From assembly GCF_048544455.1 (NCBI RefSeq), contig NC_133526.1:5534001-5598000 (forward strand): a stretch of DNA of 64,000 nt, given 5' to 3'. The position numbers and the translations under genes were made by a program. Positions 32,203-42,319 of the stretch are shown here, piece after piece; within the stretch, counting starts at the first letter, position 1; each line of letters opens with the position of its first letter. The stretch comes from Silene latifolia. Taxonomy: Eukaryota > Streptophyta > Magnoliopsida > Caryophyllales > Caryophyllaceae. The notes under the pieces were generated by a model. That model made no database searches and was not told where the DNA came from. It was given only the letters and a program-made list of their open reading frames with translations.

Positions 32203-33366
32203 ATGTCGAAACGTACTCGTGGAATTGTAGCACATCGAATACCATTAGATTTGGTGGTTGATATACTGGTTTGCTTACCGGCTAAATCCGTCTTACGGTT
32301 CAAGTGCGTATGCAAAGAGTGGTACAATCTTATCAACAGTCCCCTTTTCCTTAACCTCCATCTTAACAAATCCCTCGAACCCAACTCGCAACACAACAAC
32401 TGTATCCTATACTGGACTACAAGTATCCTTTGTGTCGTCGATAATCTTTATGATCATCCTATCAAAGTGACCGAATTGAATTGGCCTATTACCATTGAAG
32501 ACGACGACTGTATTCGTCAAGTAGATTCTTGCAATGGCTTGATTTGCTTTGATGTTTCCACCCTGCCCTATTATAAGATTAGGAGTTTCCTTTTATGCAA
32601 CCTTACAACGCGTACTTTCAAATCAATCTTTCCTCCCTCGGAGAAAATATGGAGCCAACGGGGGGCCGATAGTGTATTATATAGTTTTGGTTATGATAGT
32701 GAACACGACGACTATAAGATCGTAGTGACTAGATCTTTGTGGACGGAAGATAACCGAGACAGCCGTATATTTATATACAGCTTGAAGACTAACTTATGGA
32801 CCTCTTCTTATTCCCCCCTTACTCGAATTTCAACCGAGGGACGTTTGTCAAACATATGCCAAGCAATATTCGGACACAATATGCTACACTATCTTGTTGA
32901 AACGATAAAAGGCTTCATCGAAGACTATAGAATTGCTCGTTTTGATGTCGCTGATGAGAAATGGACAGACGATCTAAGTTTACCAAATCAAGTGAAGAGT
33001 ATTGTACGGCTTGGAAACTTAGATGGACGTTTATACGTACATGCTCTTAACAATTATTACTCGTCAACAATTATTTGGATGATGGAAGAAGATGGTTCAT
33101 GGAAGAAGATGTTTCAACTTCCTAAAGAATTACACTCGCAGCATCTAATTGCTTGTTCCAAGGACGGACGACGACAACATTTATTGCTTCAAGATTATGA
33201 TGGTCCTGGGGATGTTCTCAAATGGTATGATCAACAAAATAACAAAAGGATACCCTTAAACCTAAAGCCACCGCCTAAAGATAGATATGCAGTTATGCTC
33301 TGTATTGCAAGCCTAATTCGGATTCCAAGATGCTCCTTAACAAAGTTGCAGGAAATGAACAAGTAA
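32203..33366 (+). CDS. F-box / F-box-associated domain protein
   Basis: The protein has 387 aa from MSKRTRGIVAHRIPLDLVVD. The upstream frame is open through the GAGATT repeat, but an initiator there would give a Leu-Arg tail, so the later ATG is chosen; its paralogue remnant starts at the same place. F-box: ILVCLPAKSVLRFKCVCKEW. Domain signatures: QVDSCNGLICF (Val-Asp in place of the usual Gly), LCNLTTRTFK, YSFGYDSEHDDYKIV, RIARFDVADEKWTDD, MEEDGSWKKMF and RIPRCSLTKLQEM. It belongs to a subgroup different from the 0-13 kb genes. Its inverted partner is the mosaic pseudogene at 53050-56250. Confidence 0.92.
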   Translation: MSKRTRGIVAHRIPLDLVVDILVCLPAKSVLRFKCVCKEWYNLINSPLFLNLHLNKSLEPNSQHNNCILYWTTSILCVVDNLYDHPIKVTELNWPITIEDDDCIRQVDSCNGLICFDVSTLPYYKIRSFLLCNLTTRTFKSIFPPSEKIWSQRGADSVLYSFGYDSEHDDYKIVVTRSLWTEDNRDSRIFIYSLKTNLWTSSYSPLTRISTEGRLSNICQAIFGHNMLHYLVETIKGFIEDYRIARFDVADEKWTDDLSLPNQVKSIVRLGNLDGRLYVHALNNYYSSTIIWMMEEDGSWKKMFQLPKELHSQHLIACSKDGRRQHLLLQDYDGPGDVLKWYDQQNNKRIPLNLKPPPKDRYAVMLCIASLIRIPRCSLTKLQEMNK

Positions 33367-33397
33367 GGAGTTCATCAGTGTTTTCGTTTACTTTGTA

Positions 33398-33691
33398 CTC
33401 TTTCTGTCTCAGTTATTTTTTTTACCTTTTATATTCATTGTGAGAGGCATTTTAGTAAAACGTGAACAAGCAAGTGATTGAGACGCAAGGAGTCCTGGTT
33501 AATTGTTGTCCTTTGGTTTTGACACAAAGACCAAGGAAGGAGGGAGGGGCCAATGATTAAAAGACAAGTGGAACAAATTGATTGAGAATAATCAAATTGT
33601 TCATCAAGTTCATTCTTAAAATAGAAAGAACAACAATTAACCGAGACACCCAAAAAAGGAAAAGGACAACAAATGACCGGGACAAAGGGAG
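33398..33691. mobile_element. Stowaway-like MITE (294 bp, TA target)
   Basis: The ends CTCTTTCTGTCTC and GACAAAGGGAG are inverted and flanked by TA on both sides (33396-33397 and 33692-33693). This is the Tc1/mariner-type arrangement of Stowaway elements. It lies ~30 bp after the F-box stop at 33366. Confidence 0.65.
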
Positions 33692-34107
33692 TATTTTTAG
33701 CTATAAATGCGACAAATTTCGACTCAGTATTAGGCTTCGATCAATAAAATAATGACCCGAGCAGTCGGCGGATTTTGATGTCGCACAGGATATCAAAAGA
33801 CTACTTGACTGTATTAGAAATCTCGTTCAATTACCTGATAATACTATAATAAAACTGTTTGCTTCAAAAATTCCAAGGTTTTGAGAGCTGTTGGACTTCC
33901 AACCTTTTCAATTTCTAAAAAAATAAAATCAAATGCTAAATTCTCGTACGATCCTAGGCCCACTCGGTCGTTGATGATGTCGATAACTCCATCTGGGTTG
34001 GGCCATCTTTCAGTCCGATCCAAATGTGTCCGAGGCGTATCATAACAATAAGGGAATCCTTCACTCGTGATCGTGTTTAGAGAACCCTAACTTAGAACCG
34101 CAAGTCC

Positions 34108-34496
34108 GACTCGATCCGATTTAACCTATAAGAGTTTTGCAACCTGAAATCGATCCGACCAAACCCGATGACAACCCGATAATCAATGAATCGAACCCGA
34201 CCCAGACTCGACCTGATATTGACCACATTAAATTGATGACTCGACAATTATTAAGCTTAATATTGATCAAAATAATAGTGATTTATAGTTTGACTTAATA
34301 ATGAATAATGAAGTTACTAAACCAAATAATGGTTAAAAACTAAATTTAATTGTCAAAAAGTGACATAATACGATGAAGTAACCGGGCTCGATAATGACCC
34401 GATCCAAACCTGATACATCGCTTGACCCGAAATAACATGACCCGATAATGGCCCGAACCCGACCCGAACTCGACCCAGCTGATCCGATTGCCACCT
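34108..34496. repeat. GACCCGA-rich hAT-like repeat
   Basis: The region is dense in CGACCCGA and GATCCGA words and ends CGATTGCCACCTC. An inverted copy at 52210-52600 begins GAGGTGGCAATCGG. The GGTGGCAATCGG terminus is typical of plant hAT-like non-autonomous elements. Both copies belong to inverted duplication B, so the insertion predates it. Confidence 0.55.
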
Positions 34497-34587
34497 CGGC
34501 CTAACTCATCGTACACTGGATTACAGGTTTTTACAGCATTATTTGGAAAGTGTTATATAAATATCAAGATATTTGGAAACGCAATAG

Positions 34588-34636
34588 AAATTAGAATCCT
34601 AGCAACAATCACCTTCCTAAACTCAATATACTATAC
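34588..34636 (+). promoter_or_regulatory. Conserved upstream block of the F-box family
   Basis: AATTAGAATCCTAGCAACAA, TCACCTTCCTAAACTCAATA and a following TATATATACATATACATA stretch lie 100-150 bp before the ATG at 34735. The TA-rich run could be the TATA region. Confidence 0.55.
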
Positions 34637-34734
34637 TTTCTTATATATACATATACATATATTATATGGTTTGAGATTTAGGGTGTCATTAATTAAGAAT
34701 GGTAAAAACATAATTTCCTTACTATTGGTTCAGA

Positions 34735-35901
34735 ATGGTAGACCGTCGAGTACCATTAGATGTGATCCTAGAGATACTGGTTTGGTTACCGGCTAAATCC
34801 GCCTTACGGTTCAAGTGCGTATGCAAAGAGTGGTACGATCTTATAACCACCTCCTTCTTCGCTAAACTTCAACTTAACAAATCCCTCAAACCCGATTCAC
34901 GACACAATCGTATCCTTATATGTGATGATGCACTTGGTATAATTAGTATTGTTGATCTTTATGATCCCTTGAAATGGATCAAATTGAATTGGCCTAAGGA
35001 TACCGTAACAGACGAGGACATCGTAAGTATTGTAGGCTCTTGCAATGGCTTGGTTTGCTTCAAAGTTTCAATAAGACAGAATTGGCCTAACGATACCACT
35101 AGGTCTTATTATAAATTTAGGTGCTTCATTATATGCAACCCTACAACGCGTACTTTCAAATCAATCCTTCCTTGCTCGGAGATGAAATGGGCGATTGCTT
35201 ATTTATCATCATATGGTTTTGGTTACGATAGCGAACACGACGACTACAAGATTGTATGGACTAGAAATTGTTGGAGGGTTGATGACAGAGACAGGCATGT
35301 GTTTATATACAGCCTGAAGACTGATTTATGGAGCTCTCTTACCCCCCTTACTCGTGTTTCAACTGAGAGACGATGTTGGACAAAAATCGAAAGCGTAGCA
35401 TTATTAGTAAACGATATGCTACACTATCTTGTTTACCTTATGATAGAAGGCTCCATCAATGAATATAAAATTGCTCGCTTTGATGTTGTTTCTGAGAAAT
35501 GGAGAGACGACCTAAGTTTACCGGTTCAAGTTAATAAGGACGTACAACTTGGAAAGTTGGATGGATGGTTATACATACATGTTGATAATTTTGGTATTGA
35601 TTCAAGTGAGATTTGGAAGATGGAAGAAGATGGTTCATGGAACAAGATGTTTCGTCTTCCTAAAAATTTAGGCGGGCGATGTCCAATTGCTCATTCCGGG
35701 TGTCATAGTTTACTGCTTCAAGATTGTCGCTTTGACAGAACTGAACTGTTTTGGTATGATCAACGAGATAAGAAAAAGATACCATTCAAACCAGAGCCAT
35801 TGCAGAGGTATTCCCGATCAATCATTCTTTGTATTGCAAGTCTCGTTACGATTCCAGGGTCCCCCTTAACAAAATTACAACAAGTCGACGATGGAGTTTA
35901 A
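34735..35901 (+). CDS. F-box / F-box-associated domain protein
   Basis: The protein has 388 aa from MVDRRVPLDVILEILVWLPA. Signatures: GSCNGLVCFKVS, ICNPTTRTFKS, YGFGYDSEHDDYKIVWTR, YKIARFDVVSEKWRDD, LGKLDGWLYIHVD, MEEDGSWNKMFRLP and ending PGSPLTKLQQVDDGV. The usual W-K-K-M-F has Asn in the second position. The gene is very similar to the minus-strand gene at 50826-51974, including 5' and 3' flanks, and forms the best-preserved pair of palindrome B. Confidence 0.92.
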   Translation: MVDRRVPLDVILEILVWLPAKSALRFKCVCKEWYDLITTSFFAKLQLNKSLKPDSRHNRILICDDALGIISIVDLYDPLKWIKLNWPKDTVTDEDIVSIVGSCNGLVCFKVSIRQNWPNDTTRSYYKFRCFIICNPTTRTFKSILPCSEMKWAIAYLSSYGFGYDSEHDDYKIVWTRNCWRVDDRDRHVFIYSLKTDLWSSLTPLTRVSTERRCWTKIESVALLVNDMLHYLVYLMIEGSINEYKIARFDVVSEKWRDDLSLPVQVNKDVQLGKLDGWLYIHVDNFGIDSSEIWKMEEDGSWNKMFRLPKNLGGRCPIAHSGCHSLLLQDCRFDRTELFWYDQRDKKKIPFKPEPLQRYSRSIILCIASLVTIPGSPLTKLQQVDDGV

Positions 35902-37010
35902 TGTTGTCTTTAGCTTGCATAGGTTTTTATCGTTGAATAGATGTTATGTTTTCTCGCTAAACTCATGATCTTTCTATATTGTTTCGTGGTAGCTTGATAA
36001 GTACGATAACTATTCGCTTATTGTCCAAAAACAAATTCATATCTTAAGTTTCGCAGTAAATTATTACTCGATTATTCTCTATAATAACCAATTTGTTAGA
36101 TAAGAAAAATGAGAACAGAGAAGTCTGTGTGGATGAATTTACGGCTGCAAAGACTGTTCAATGTAAGCTGACGCCGTGAGTTGTGCTGCTATTACTATCA
36201 TTAATGTAAGCTGACGCCGTGAGAACGCTAAGTAATCGTACACGAGTAACTGAGTCTCATCTCCGCATCATTCGACGTAGTTCACTGAATTCAGTCATTG
36301 ATGCTTCTCATCTAAAATAAAACTATATGCTCAAAGGAAATCGAAATTACTTTCCTAAATTCAATCGAAATTAGAATCCTAGCAACAATCGCGCTTAAAG
36401 ATCGTAGTGACTAGTAGTGTAATCGAAATTAGAAAATCCTAGAAACGGCCTTCGCTGTTTGAACTAACTTTCAGGATTTCGGGACTTGAGTTTCCTATGC
36501 CAAGTTTTTTGTTTGATTTTATAAAGCATCGTTCAGTTCCTCTTTTTAAGTCTGCAATTCCGAATTGAGTCACCTCTCTGAACCATTCGACGTAGTTCAG
36601 CCATTGATGCTTCTCCGATGGGAACTATTGATAATATACTCCAGTAATCCGAGGTTGTTTCGGGCTATCACTCCGATGCCTATGATCATTCAGGTGCTAC
36701 GAATGTTATAGCATACAAAAGTTGTAACTTGTAATGTTACCATAACTAATTAATAGGAATAATTATAATAGGTTCATCTATCATTGAGTCGAACAGAGTA
36801 AATTTAATTAGTGGAAATTAAAATGGAAAAAGACTAATCTTGCTATATGCGATCAAGTCATTAAGGTCGGATGTATACAACCTTACTCCAAGAGACTATT
36901 TTTAATTCCGATATAAATAGAACCAGCACGTCACGTCTAATCGTATGAAAAACAAATTAAATTGATGATAAAAATAGCAGCATAACTAATGGCACCAGCT
37001 TGATGTAAAC
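35902..37010. other. Intergenic, palindrome B inner part, with gene scar
   Basis: 35902-36180 pairs with 50530-50825. A 20-bp phrase AATGTAAGCTGACGCCGTGA occurs twice (about 36157 and 36203). 36310-36430 holds a scar of a deleted F-box gene (see separate entry). 36430-36620 pairs with 40420-40600. Nothing was recognised at 36630-37010. Confidence 0.6.
36340..36425 (+). pseudogene. Scar of a deleted F-box gene (promoter block plus ~24 bp of coding)
   Basis: TTCCTAAATTCAATCGAAATTAGAATCC-type sequence corresponds to the upstream block of the gene at 40642-41772, although the halves are rearranged. It is followed at 36397-36420 by AAGATCGTAGTGACTAGTAG, which matches codons for KIVVTSSV inside that gene. 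In the opposite arm an intact gene occupies this place. The left-arm copy seems to have been removed except for these traces. Confidence 0.5.
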
Positions 37011-38129
37011 CTACTCTTTAATTTCTTGCACCTTTGTTAAGGAACAACCAGGAATCTTTACGAGGCTTGCAGTATAAGGCGTGATTGATGTATGCCTTGG
37101 CAACGGCCCTACGTCTAATGGTATCGGTCCGTTTACTCGTTGATCACACCATTCGAGAAGATCATTTTCACAAAAATAATATTGAAACAGTAAACGATTG
37201 CGCCTGTCCTTGGAACGAGTAATAAAATGCTTCCAGTTAAAACTTATAGGAAGACGAAACAGTTTCTTCCATGAACCATCATCTTCTTCCAAAATCCAAA
37301 TTTCAGTTTTACAATCACCAGTGCGTAAATATAAACATCCATCAAACGCTCCTAATTTTGGAGAATACTTCTTCAATTGAATCGGAATACATAATTCGTC
37401 TCTCCATTTCTCTGAGACGACATCAAAACGAGCAATTTTATAATCCCGCCCAGATGAAACAAGATAGTATAGCATCTTGTCGTTGAATATCACTAGATCT
37501 CGGTTTTCCCAAATTTTCCCGGATGAAACTCGAGTAAGAGGAATAGGATAGCTCCATAAATCAGCCTTGACACGGTATATGCGCACATCTCTGTCATCAT
37601 ACTCCGTCCAAACGTTACTAGTCACTACAATCTTATAATCATCATGTTCACTATCGTAACCAAAACCACATGATAAGCTTCGCTCCATCCATTTCTTGTC
37701 CGAGGAAGGAAGGATTGATTTGAAAGTACGTGTTGTAGGGTTGCATATAAGGAAGCACCTAATCCCAAACCCATAAATATCGGTAAATCTGAAGCAAACC
37801 AAGCCATTACAGGAGCCTACAACTTGGATATAGGCTTTATCGATATTATTAGGCCAACTCAATTTGGTCCATTTAGAGGGGCGATAAAGATCATCAACGA
37901 TACGAAGAGTAGGAATAGAGAGAAGAGTACCGATAAGGGCCTGATTGTGTCCTGAGTCGGGTTGGTGGGATTTGTTAAGATGCAGCTTAGCGAAATAAGG
38001 GCTGTCGATAAGATTACACCATTCTCTGCATACGGATTTGAAGCGTAGGGCCGATTTAGCCGGTAACCAAACTAGTATATCAAGGATCACGTCTAATGGC
38101 ATTCCGTGGGTCGTCTTTAGACGCGCCAT
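37011..38129 (-). CDS. F-box / F-box-associated domain protein
   Basis: The protein has 372 aa from MARLKTTHGMPLDVILDILV. F-box: WLPAKSALRFKSVCREWCNLI, with Arg replacing Lys in the CKEW motif. Then GSCNGLVCFRFT, ICNPTTRTFKS, CGFGYDSEHDDYKIV (Cys replaces Tyr), YKIARFDVVSEKWRDE and DDGSWKKLFRLP. The end reads PGCSLTKVQEIKE. It lies between the two arms of palindrome B near the axis and shows no clear inverted partner. Confidence 0.92.
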   Translation of the reverse strand: MARLKTTHGMPLDVILDILVWLPAKSALRFKSVCREWCNLIDSPYFAKLHLNKSHQPDSGHNQALIGTLLSIPTLRIVDDLYRPSKWTKLSWPNNIDKAYIQVVGSCNGLVCFRFTDIYGFGIRCFLICNPTTRTFKSILPSSDKKWMERSLSCGFGYDSEHDDYKIVVTSNVWTEYDDRDVRIYRVKADLWSYPIPLTRVSSGKIWENRDLVIFNDKMLYYLVSSGRDYKIARFDVVSEKWRDELCIPIQLKKYSPKLGAFDGCLYLRTGDCKTEIWILEEDDGSWKKLFRLPISFNWKHFITRSKDRRNRLLFQYYFCENDLLEWCDQRVNGPIPLDVGPLPRHTSITPYTASLVKIPGCSLTKVQEIKE

Positions 38130-38181
38130 ATCTCAAAATCTTGTGACAGAAAACAACCATGGATCTGAAAGATTATATATA

Positions 38182-38225
38182 TAGCTGGAATTATGTTGAG
38201 ATTAGGAAAGTGATTCTAATTTTAT
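38182..38225 (-). promoter_or_regulatory. Conserved upstream block of the F-box family
   Basis: On the minus strand AATTAGAATCACTTTCCTAA, then TCTCAACATAATTCC, lie ~55-95 bp before the ATG at 38129. The CAACAATC middle part of the block is missing. Confidence 0.45.
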
Positions 38226-38273
38226 ATAATTTTAATTGCCGATTATGTTTCCAAAAGTGCACCACATACACAT

Positions 38274-38692
38274 AAGGATGACAATTATGGCCTAAACCGA
38301 ACCGATCCAAAGGAAAACATCCTATCCAAACCCAACTCTTAAAGAAAGACGAAGAATATTTAAAAATCCATATCCAAATCCACAATTGAAAAACCCGAAC
38401 CAAATCCAAACCCGATCCATTCGTACCCGAACCCGATCCAATCAAATATTTTTGGAAATTTAGGCTTTATTGTACTTGAAATTTCAATTTTGTCTTATAA
38501 AATGAATTTTTTATGTACTCAAATCAAGTTTTGGATCGGGTTTTAGATTATATGGTGGATCGGGTATGGATTTGGAGCGGGTATGGATTCGGAAAAGTAT
38601 AATGGGTTGGGTATGCTTTTTAAAATTTTGGATATGAATCGGTGATCCACTATCTTGCAAAATCTGATCCAACCCGATCCATTGCCATCCTA
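38274..38692. mobile_element. hAT-like non-autonomous element (419 bp, 8-bp target duplication)
   Basis: The ends AAGGATGACAAT and ATTGCCATCCTA are inverted and flanked by a perfect 8-bp duplication ATACACAT (38266-38273, 38693-38700). The interior repeats AACCCGATCCA and GGATCGGGT words. The 8-bp duplication and the GGATGGCAAT terminus fit hAT. Confidence 0.88.
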
Positions 38693-38916
38693 ATACACAT
38701 AGTTTTGAATATCGGTTGAAATGAATTCGCATACATAATGAGTCGACATTGGCTACAATAACAAAGCAATTGAGAGCCAATTCCGAGATCATTAGGTCCA
38801 AAAACAATATCTAATTTTATAACCACAAATTACTTTTGAAGAAAAGAAAACATGTATTCGTAGATAAAAATATTTTCCTCGTTTTGTCTCAATATATTGT
38901 TAAACTTTGACTAAAA
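38693..38916. other. Intergenic
   Basis: 38701-38760 resembles 56932-56990 (TATCGGTTGAAATGAA, CGCATACATAATGA). No gene is seen. Confidence 0.4.
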
Positions 38917-40140
38917 TTATTTCTTTAATGAATATAAAAGGTAACAAATAAGTGAGACGGTAAGAGTACAAGGTAAATAAACGAGTAAAGGACGGGAGTA
39001 AGCTCCTTGCTCTTTCTTCCCCTGCAACTCTGTTAAGGAGCATCCCGGAATCCTAATTAGGCTTGACACACAATGTATGATTTCAGATCTATCTTTAGGA
39101 AATGGCTCGAGTTTCAAGGGTATCCTTGTGTTATCTCGTTGATCATACCATTTGAGAACATTCCTATTACGAAGCAATAAACGATGGCATGAACTTGCAA
39201 TAAGATGATGCCATATTAGATCTCGGGGAAGATAAAACATCTTCTTCCATGAACCATCTTCTTCGATCATCCATACGTCTCTTGAACTAAGATCAATACT
39301 AAGAGCATGTAGGTATAACCGTCCATCCAACTTTCCAATTCCTAAAAAATTCTTCACTTTCTCGGGTAAACTTAGGTCGTCTCTCCATTTCTCTGAAACG
39401 ACATCAAAACGAGCAATTTTATAATCATTGATGGGGCCTTCGATCACAGGTGAAAGAAGATAGTGTAGCATATTGTTTTCGAATATTACACCGCGTATGG
39501 TTGTCAAACATATCCCGGTTGAAACGCGAGTAAGGGGCGTAGGAGAGCTCTATAAATCATTCTTCAGGCTGTATATAAACACGTGCCTGTCTCCGTCATC
39601 ATCCCGCCAATCAGTTCTAGTCCCTACAATCTTGTAGTCATTGTGTTCACTATCGTAACCAAAACCATATGATAATTTTTGGTCTTTCCATATCGTCTCC
39701 AAGGGAAGAAGGATTGATTTGAAAGTACGCGTTAAAGGGTTGCATATAAGGAAACACGTATCAATCTTCCCAATAACTTTAAAGCAAACCAAGCCATTGC
39801 AAGAGCCTACATGATATTTACAGTCGCGGTCTCTTATAGTATCCTTAGGCCAATACAATTTTGTGACTTTAACAGGATGATGATAAAGATCATCAATGAT
39901 ATAAAGGGTAGTATTAGTCCAGTAAAGGATACAATTGTGTTGCGAGTTGAGTTCGAGGGATTTGTTAAGATGGAGTTCAGGGAAAAGGGGACTATTGATA
40001 AGATTGTACCACTCTTTGCAAACGCACTTGAAGCTTAGGACCGATTTAGCTGGTAGCCTGGTCAGTATTTCGAGGATCAGATCTAAGGGTATTCGATGGG
40101 TTACTATTCCTTCTTCAAAGAGTCGAGAATTCCCAATCAT
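38917..40140 (-). pseudogene. F-box gene with one premature TAG
   Basis: The first 196 codons (MIGNSRLFEEGIVTHRIPLD to YSLKNDL) and the rest (SSPTPLTRVSTG, FENNMLHYLLSPV to LTELQGKK) lie in the same frame. They are separated only by TAG at 39550-39552, where relatives have TGG in the DLWS motif, a one-base change. The rest is in good order: F-box with LPAKSVLSFKCVCKEWYNLI, GSCNGLVCFKVIG, YGFGYDSEHNDYKIV and DYKIARFDVVSEKWRDD. The C-terminal tail after GKKEQGAYSRPL is longer and more hydrophobic than usual. A truncated F-box-only product or a very young null allele are both possible. Confidence 0.85.
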
Positions 40141-40234
40141 CTTTGCGCTTTTGATTAAATTACCTCTCGGACTCTCACAAAGGAAAAAAATTTACGATTG
40201 TGACAGTTATAATTATATTTACAAAGCAGGAGCT

Positions 40235-40282
40235 ATACTGAGATTAGGAAAGGTGATTCCGGTAAGGATTCTAATTGCGTCG
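40235..40282 (-). promoter_or_regulatory. Conserved upstream block of the F-box family
   Basis: On the minus strand CAATTAGAATCCTTACCGGA, then ATCACCTTTCCTAATCTCAG, stand ~95-145 bp before the ATG at 40140. Confidence 0.45.
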
Positions 40283-40641
40283 AAGATTCGAGATTTGAAG
40301 ATTTGTACAATTTTCAAAATTGGAAATATTTTAAAATAACAAGTTTCAGCAACATGATAGTCCGTCCATACAGTCATACAGACCGTAAACTTAATTAGAG
40401 GAATTCAATTCGGAATTAAATCAACGATTGAACTAGGTCGAATGGTTCATAGAGGTGACTCAATTCGGAATTCCAGACTTAAAAAGAGGAACTGAACGAT
40501 GCTTTATAAAATCAAACATAAACTTGGCATAGGAAACTCAAGTCTCGAAATCCTGAAAGTTAGTTCAAACAGCGAAGGCCGTTTCGAGTTCAGATATAAA
40601 ACCAATACTAGAGTAGGACTAAATGAAAAACATTAAACTGG

Positions 40642-41772
40642 TTACCCTAACAATTTAGTTAAGGAGCACCCGGGAATGTTAACGAGGCTTGGAATATAAA
40701 TCATGACTGATTCATATATTGGCAATTGCTTTTCCTTGAAGGGTATCCTTCTGTTATCTCGTTCATCATACCATTTCAGTTCCCCGTGATCATTATAATC
40801 TTCAAGCAGTAAACGATTATGCCCGTCCTTTGAACGACCAATAAGGCGATGCCTTAAAAGATCTCTAGGAAGCTGAAACATCTTCTTCCATGAACCGTCT
40901 TCTTCCAGCATCCAAATGTCGTTAGTCGAGAAAGAACCAATACGTAGGTATAGCTGTCCATCCAATTCTCCCAATTCTACCAAATTCTCTATTAGTTGAC
41001 TCGGTAAACTAAGATCGTCTGCCCATTTCTCTAAAACAACATCAAAACGAGCAATTTTGTAATCTTTCGAGACTCCAAACCTTCCATCATTTGTTGAAAC
41101 AAGATAATGTAACATCTTGTTACTGAATATTATATTGTTTCGGTTTTTCCATACTCTCCCGGATGAAATTCTCGTAGGAGTAGGAGTAGGATAGCTCCAT
41201 AAATCAGCCTTCAAGCTGAATATACGCACATCTCTGTCAATCTTCATCCAAACACTACTAGTCACTACGATCTTGTAGTCGTCTTGTTCATTATCATAAC
41301 CAAAACCATATGATAAGCTATGATTCATCCACGTCTTCTCCGAGGGGAGAAGGATTGATTTGAAAGTACGCGTTGTAAGGTTGCAAATAAGAAAGCAGAA
41401 AACCGGTTGGTTATGGTCACGCCTGGCCTTACCGCCATGCAAACAAACTTTGAAGCAAACTAAGCCATTGCAAGAACCTACAACATCCGTATTGCGGTAA
41501 TATAGTAGCATATCACTCGGCCAATACAATTTGGTAGACTCAAGGGGGTGATTAATGTCGTAAACAATACGAAGGGAACTAGTACAGAAAAGGGCACGAT
41601 TGTGTCGTGAGTTGGGTTCGAGGGATTTATTAAGATGGAGGTTAGTGAAGAGGGGACTGTCGATAAGATTGTACCACTCTTTGCATATACATTTGAAACG
41701 TAAGACGGATTTAGCCGGTAACAAACTCAGTATCTCTAGAATCAGATCTAATGGTACTCGACGGTCTAACAT
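40642..41772 (-). CDS. F-box / F-box-associated domain protein
   Basis: The protein has 376 aa from MLDRRVPLDLILEILSLLPA. F-box core AKSVLRFKCICKEWYNLI. Then GSCNGLVCFKVC, ICNLTTRTFKS (Leu replaces Pro), YGFGYDNEQDDYKIVVTSSV, YKIARFDVVLEKWADD, LGELDGQLYLRIG, LEEDGSWKKMFQLP and PGCSLTKLLG. The C-terminus is a few residues shorter than in its relatives. The 5' flank (41773-41930) is directly repeated upstream of the gene at 50826. The left palindrome arm retains only a scar of this gene. Confidence 0.92.
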   Translation of the reverse strand: MLDRRVPLDLILEILSLLPAKSVLRFKCICKEWYNLIDSPLFTNLHLNKSLEPNSRHNRALFCTSSLRIVYDINHPLESTKLYWPSDMLLYYRNTDVVGSCNGLVCFKVCLHGGKARRDHNQPVFCFLICNLTTRTFKSILLPSEKTWMNHSLSYGFGYDNEQDDYKIVVTSSVWMKIDRDVRIFSLKADLWSYPTPTPTRISSGRVWKNRNNIIFSNKMLHYLVSTNDGRFGVSKDYKIARFDVVLEKWADDLSLPSQLIENLVELGELDGQLYLRIGSFSTNDIWMLEEDGSWKKMFQLPRDLLRHRLIGRSKDGHNRLLLEDYNDHGELKWYDERDNRRIPFKEKQLPIYESVMIYIPSLVNIPGCSLTKLLG

Positions 41773-41863
41773 TGCTATTCAATAGTAAGGAAATTATGTT
41801 TATGATTCTTAATTACATCCTAAATCTCAAAGTATATATATAAACAATAAACAAGAAGTATCT

Positions 41864-41910
41864 TGAATTTAGGAAAGTGATTGTTGCTAGGATTCTAATT
41901 TCGATTAGGT
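41864..41910 (-). promoter_or_regulatory. Conserved upstream block of the F-box family
   Basis: On the minus strand AATTAGAATCCTAGCAACAA and TCACTTTCCTAAATTCAAGA lie ~90-140 bp before the ATG at 41772. Between block and ATG is TATATATA. Confidence 0.55.
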
Positions 41911-41981
41911 TTCCAAATATTATGCTCTAATCTAATCTAATGTGTATTTCGTAAAAGGGTTTTTCTAATTAACTTATTAAT

Positions 41982-42073
41982 ATCCTCTGTCCCACTTTTG
42001 TGTTCCATCCTGTGTCCCACCCCATAAACATTTTGACACATCAATACATTACCACATTTAATTGACAAAGGAT
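41982..42073. repeat. Short MITE remnant, ATCCTCTGTCCCAC ... CAAAGGAT
   Basis: The ends ATCCTCTGTCCCACTTTTGT and ACAAAGGAT are inverted. Relatives lie at 52711-52879 and about 56470-56640. This copy is the shortest. Confidence 0.5.
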
Positions 42074-42319
42074 CTTCATGCATTAATGACTGAATTCAGT
42101 GAACTACGTCGTATGATGCGCAGTCGCACAGATGAGACTCATTGACCCGTGTACGATTACTTAGCGTTTGCCTTAGGCAAGTGGTTCTTGTCTTTCCATA
42201 AGTCTTATTACTTTCACTTTCCTGGATATAATTTCGTAAAAGCAGCATCGCAAGTCGCTACTGAACAACGTCAATTAATCCCTACTCTTTAAAAAGAGAC
42301 AACTTCCAGTACTGTAGCA

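Larger units (their letters stand above)
31899..36620. repeat. Left arm of inverted duplication B
   Basis: This is the inverted partner of 40420-56773. Matches seen: 31899-32250 with 56190-56773; the gene at 32203 with the gene-7-like parts of the pseudogene at 53050-56250; 33900-34735 with 51975-52985; the gene at 34735 with the gene at 50826; 35880-36180 with 50530-50830; 36210-36310 with 42080-42170; 36430-36620 with 40420-40600. Confidence 0.85.
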
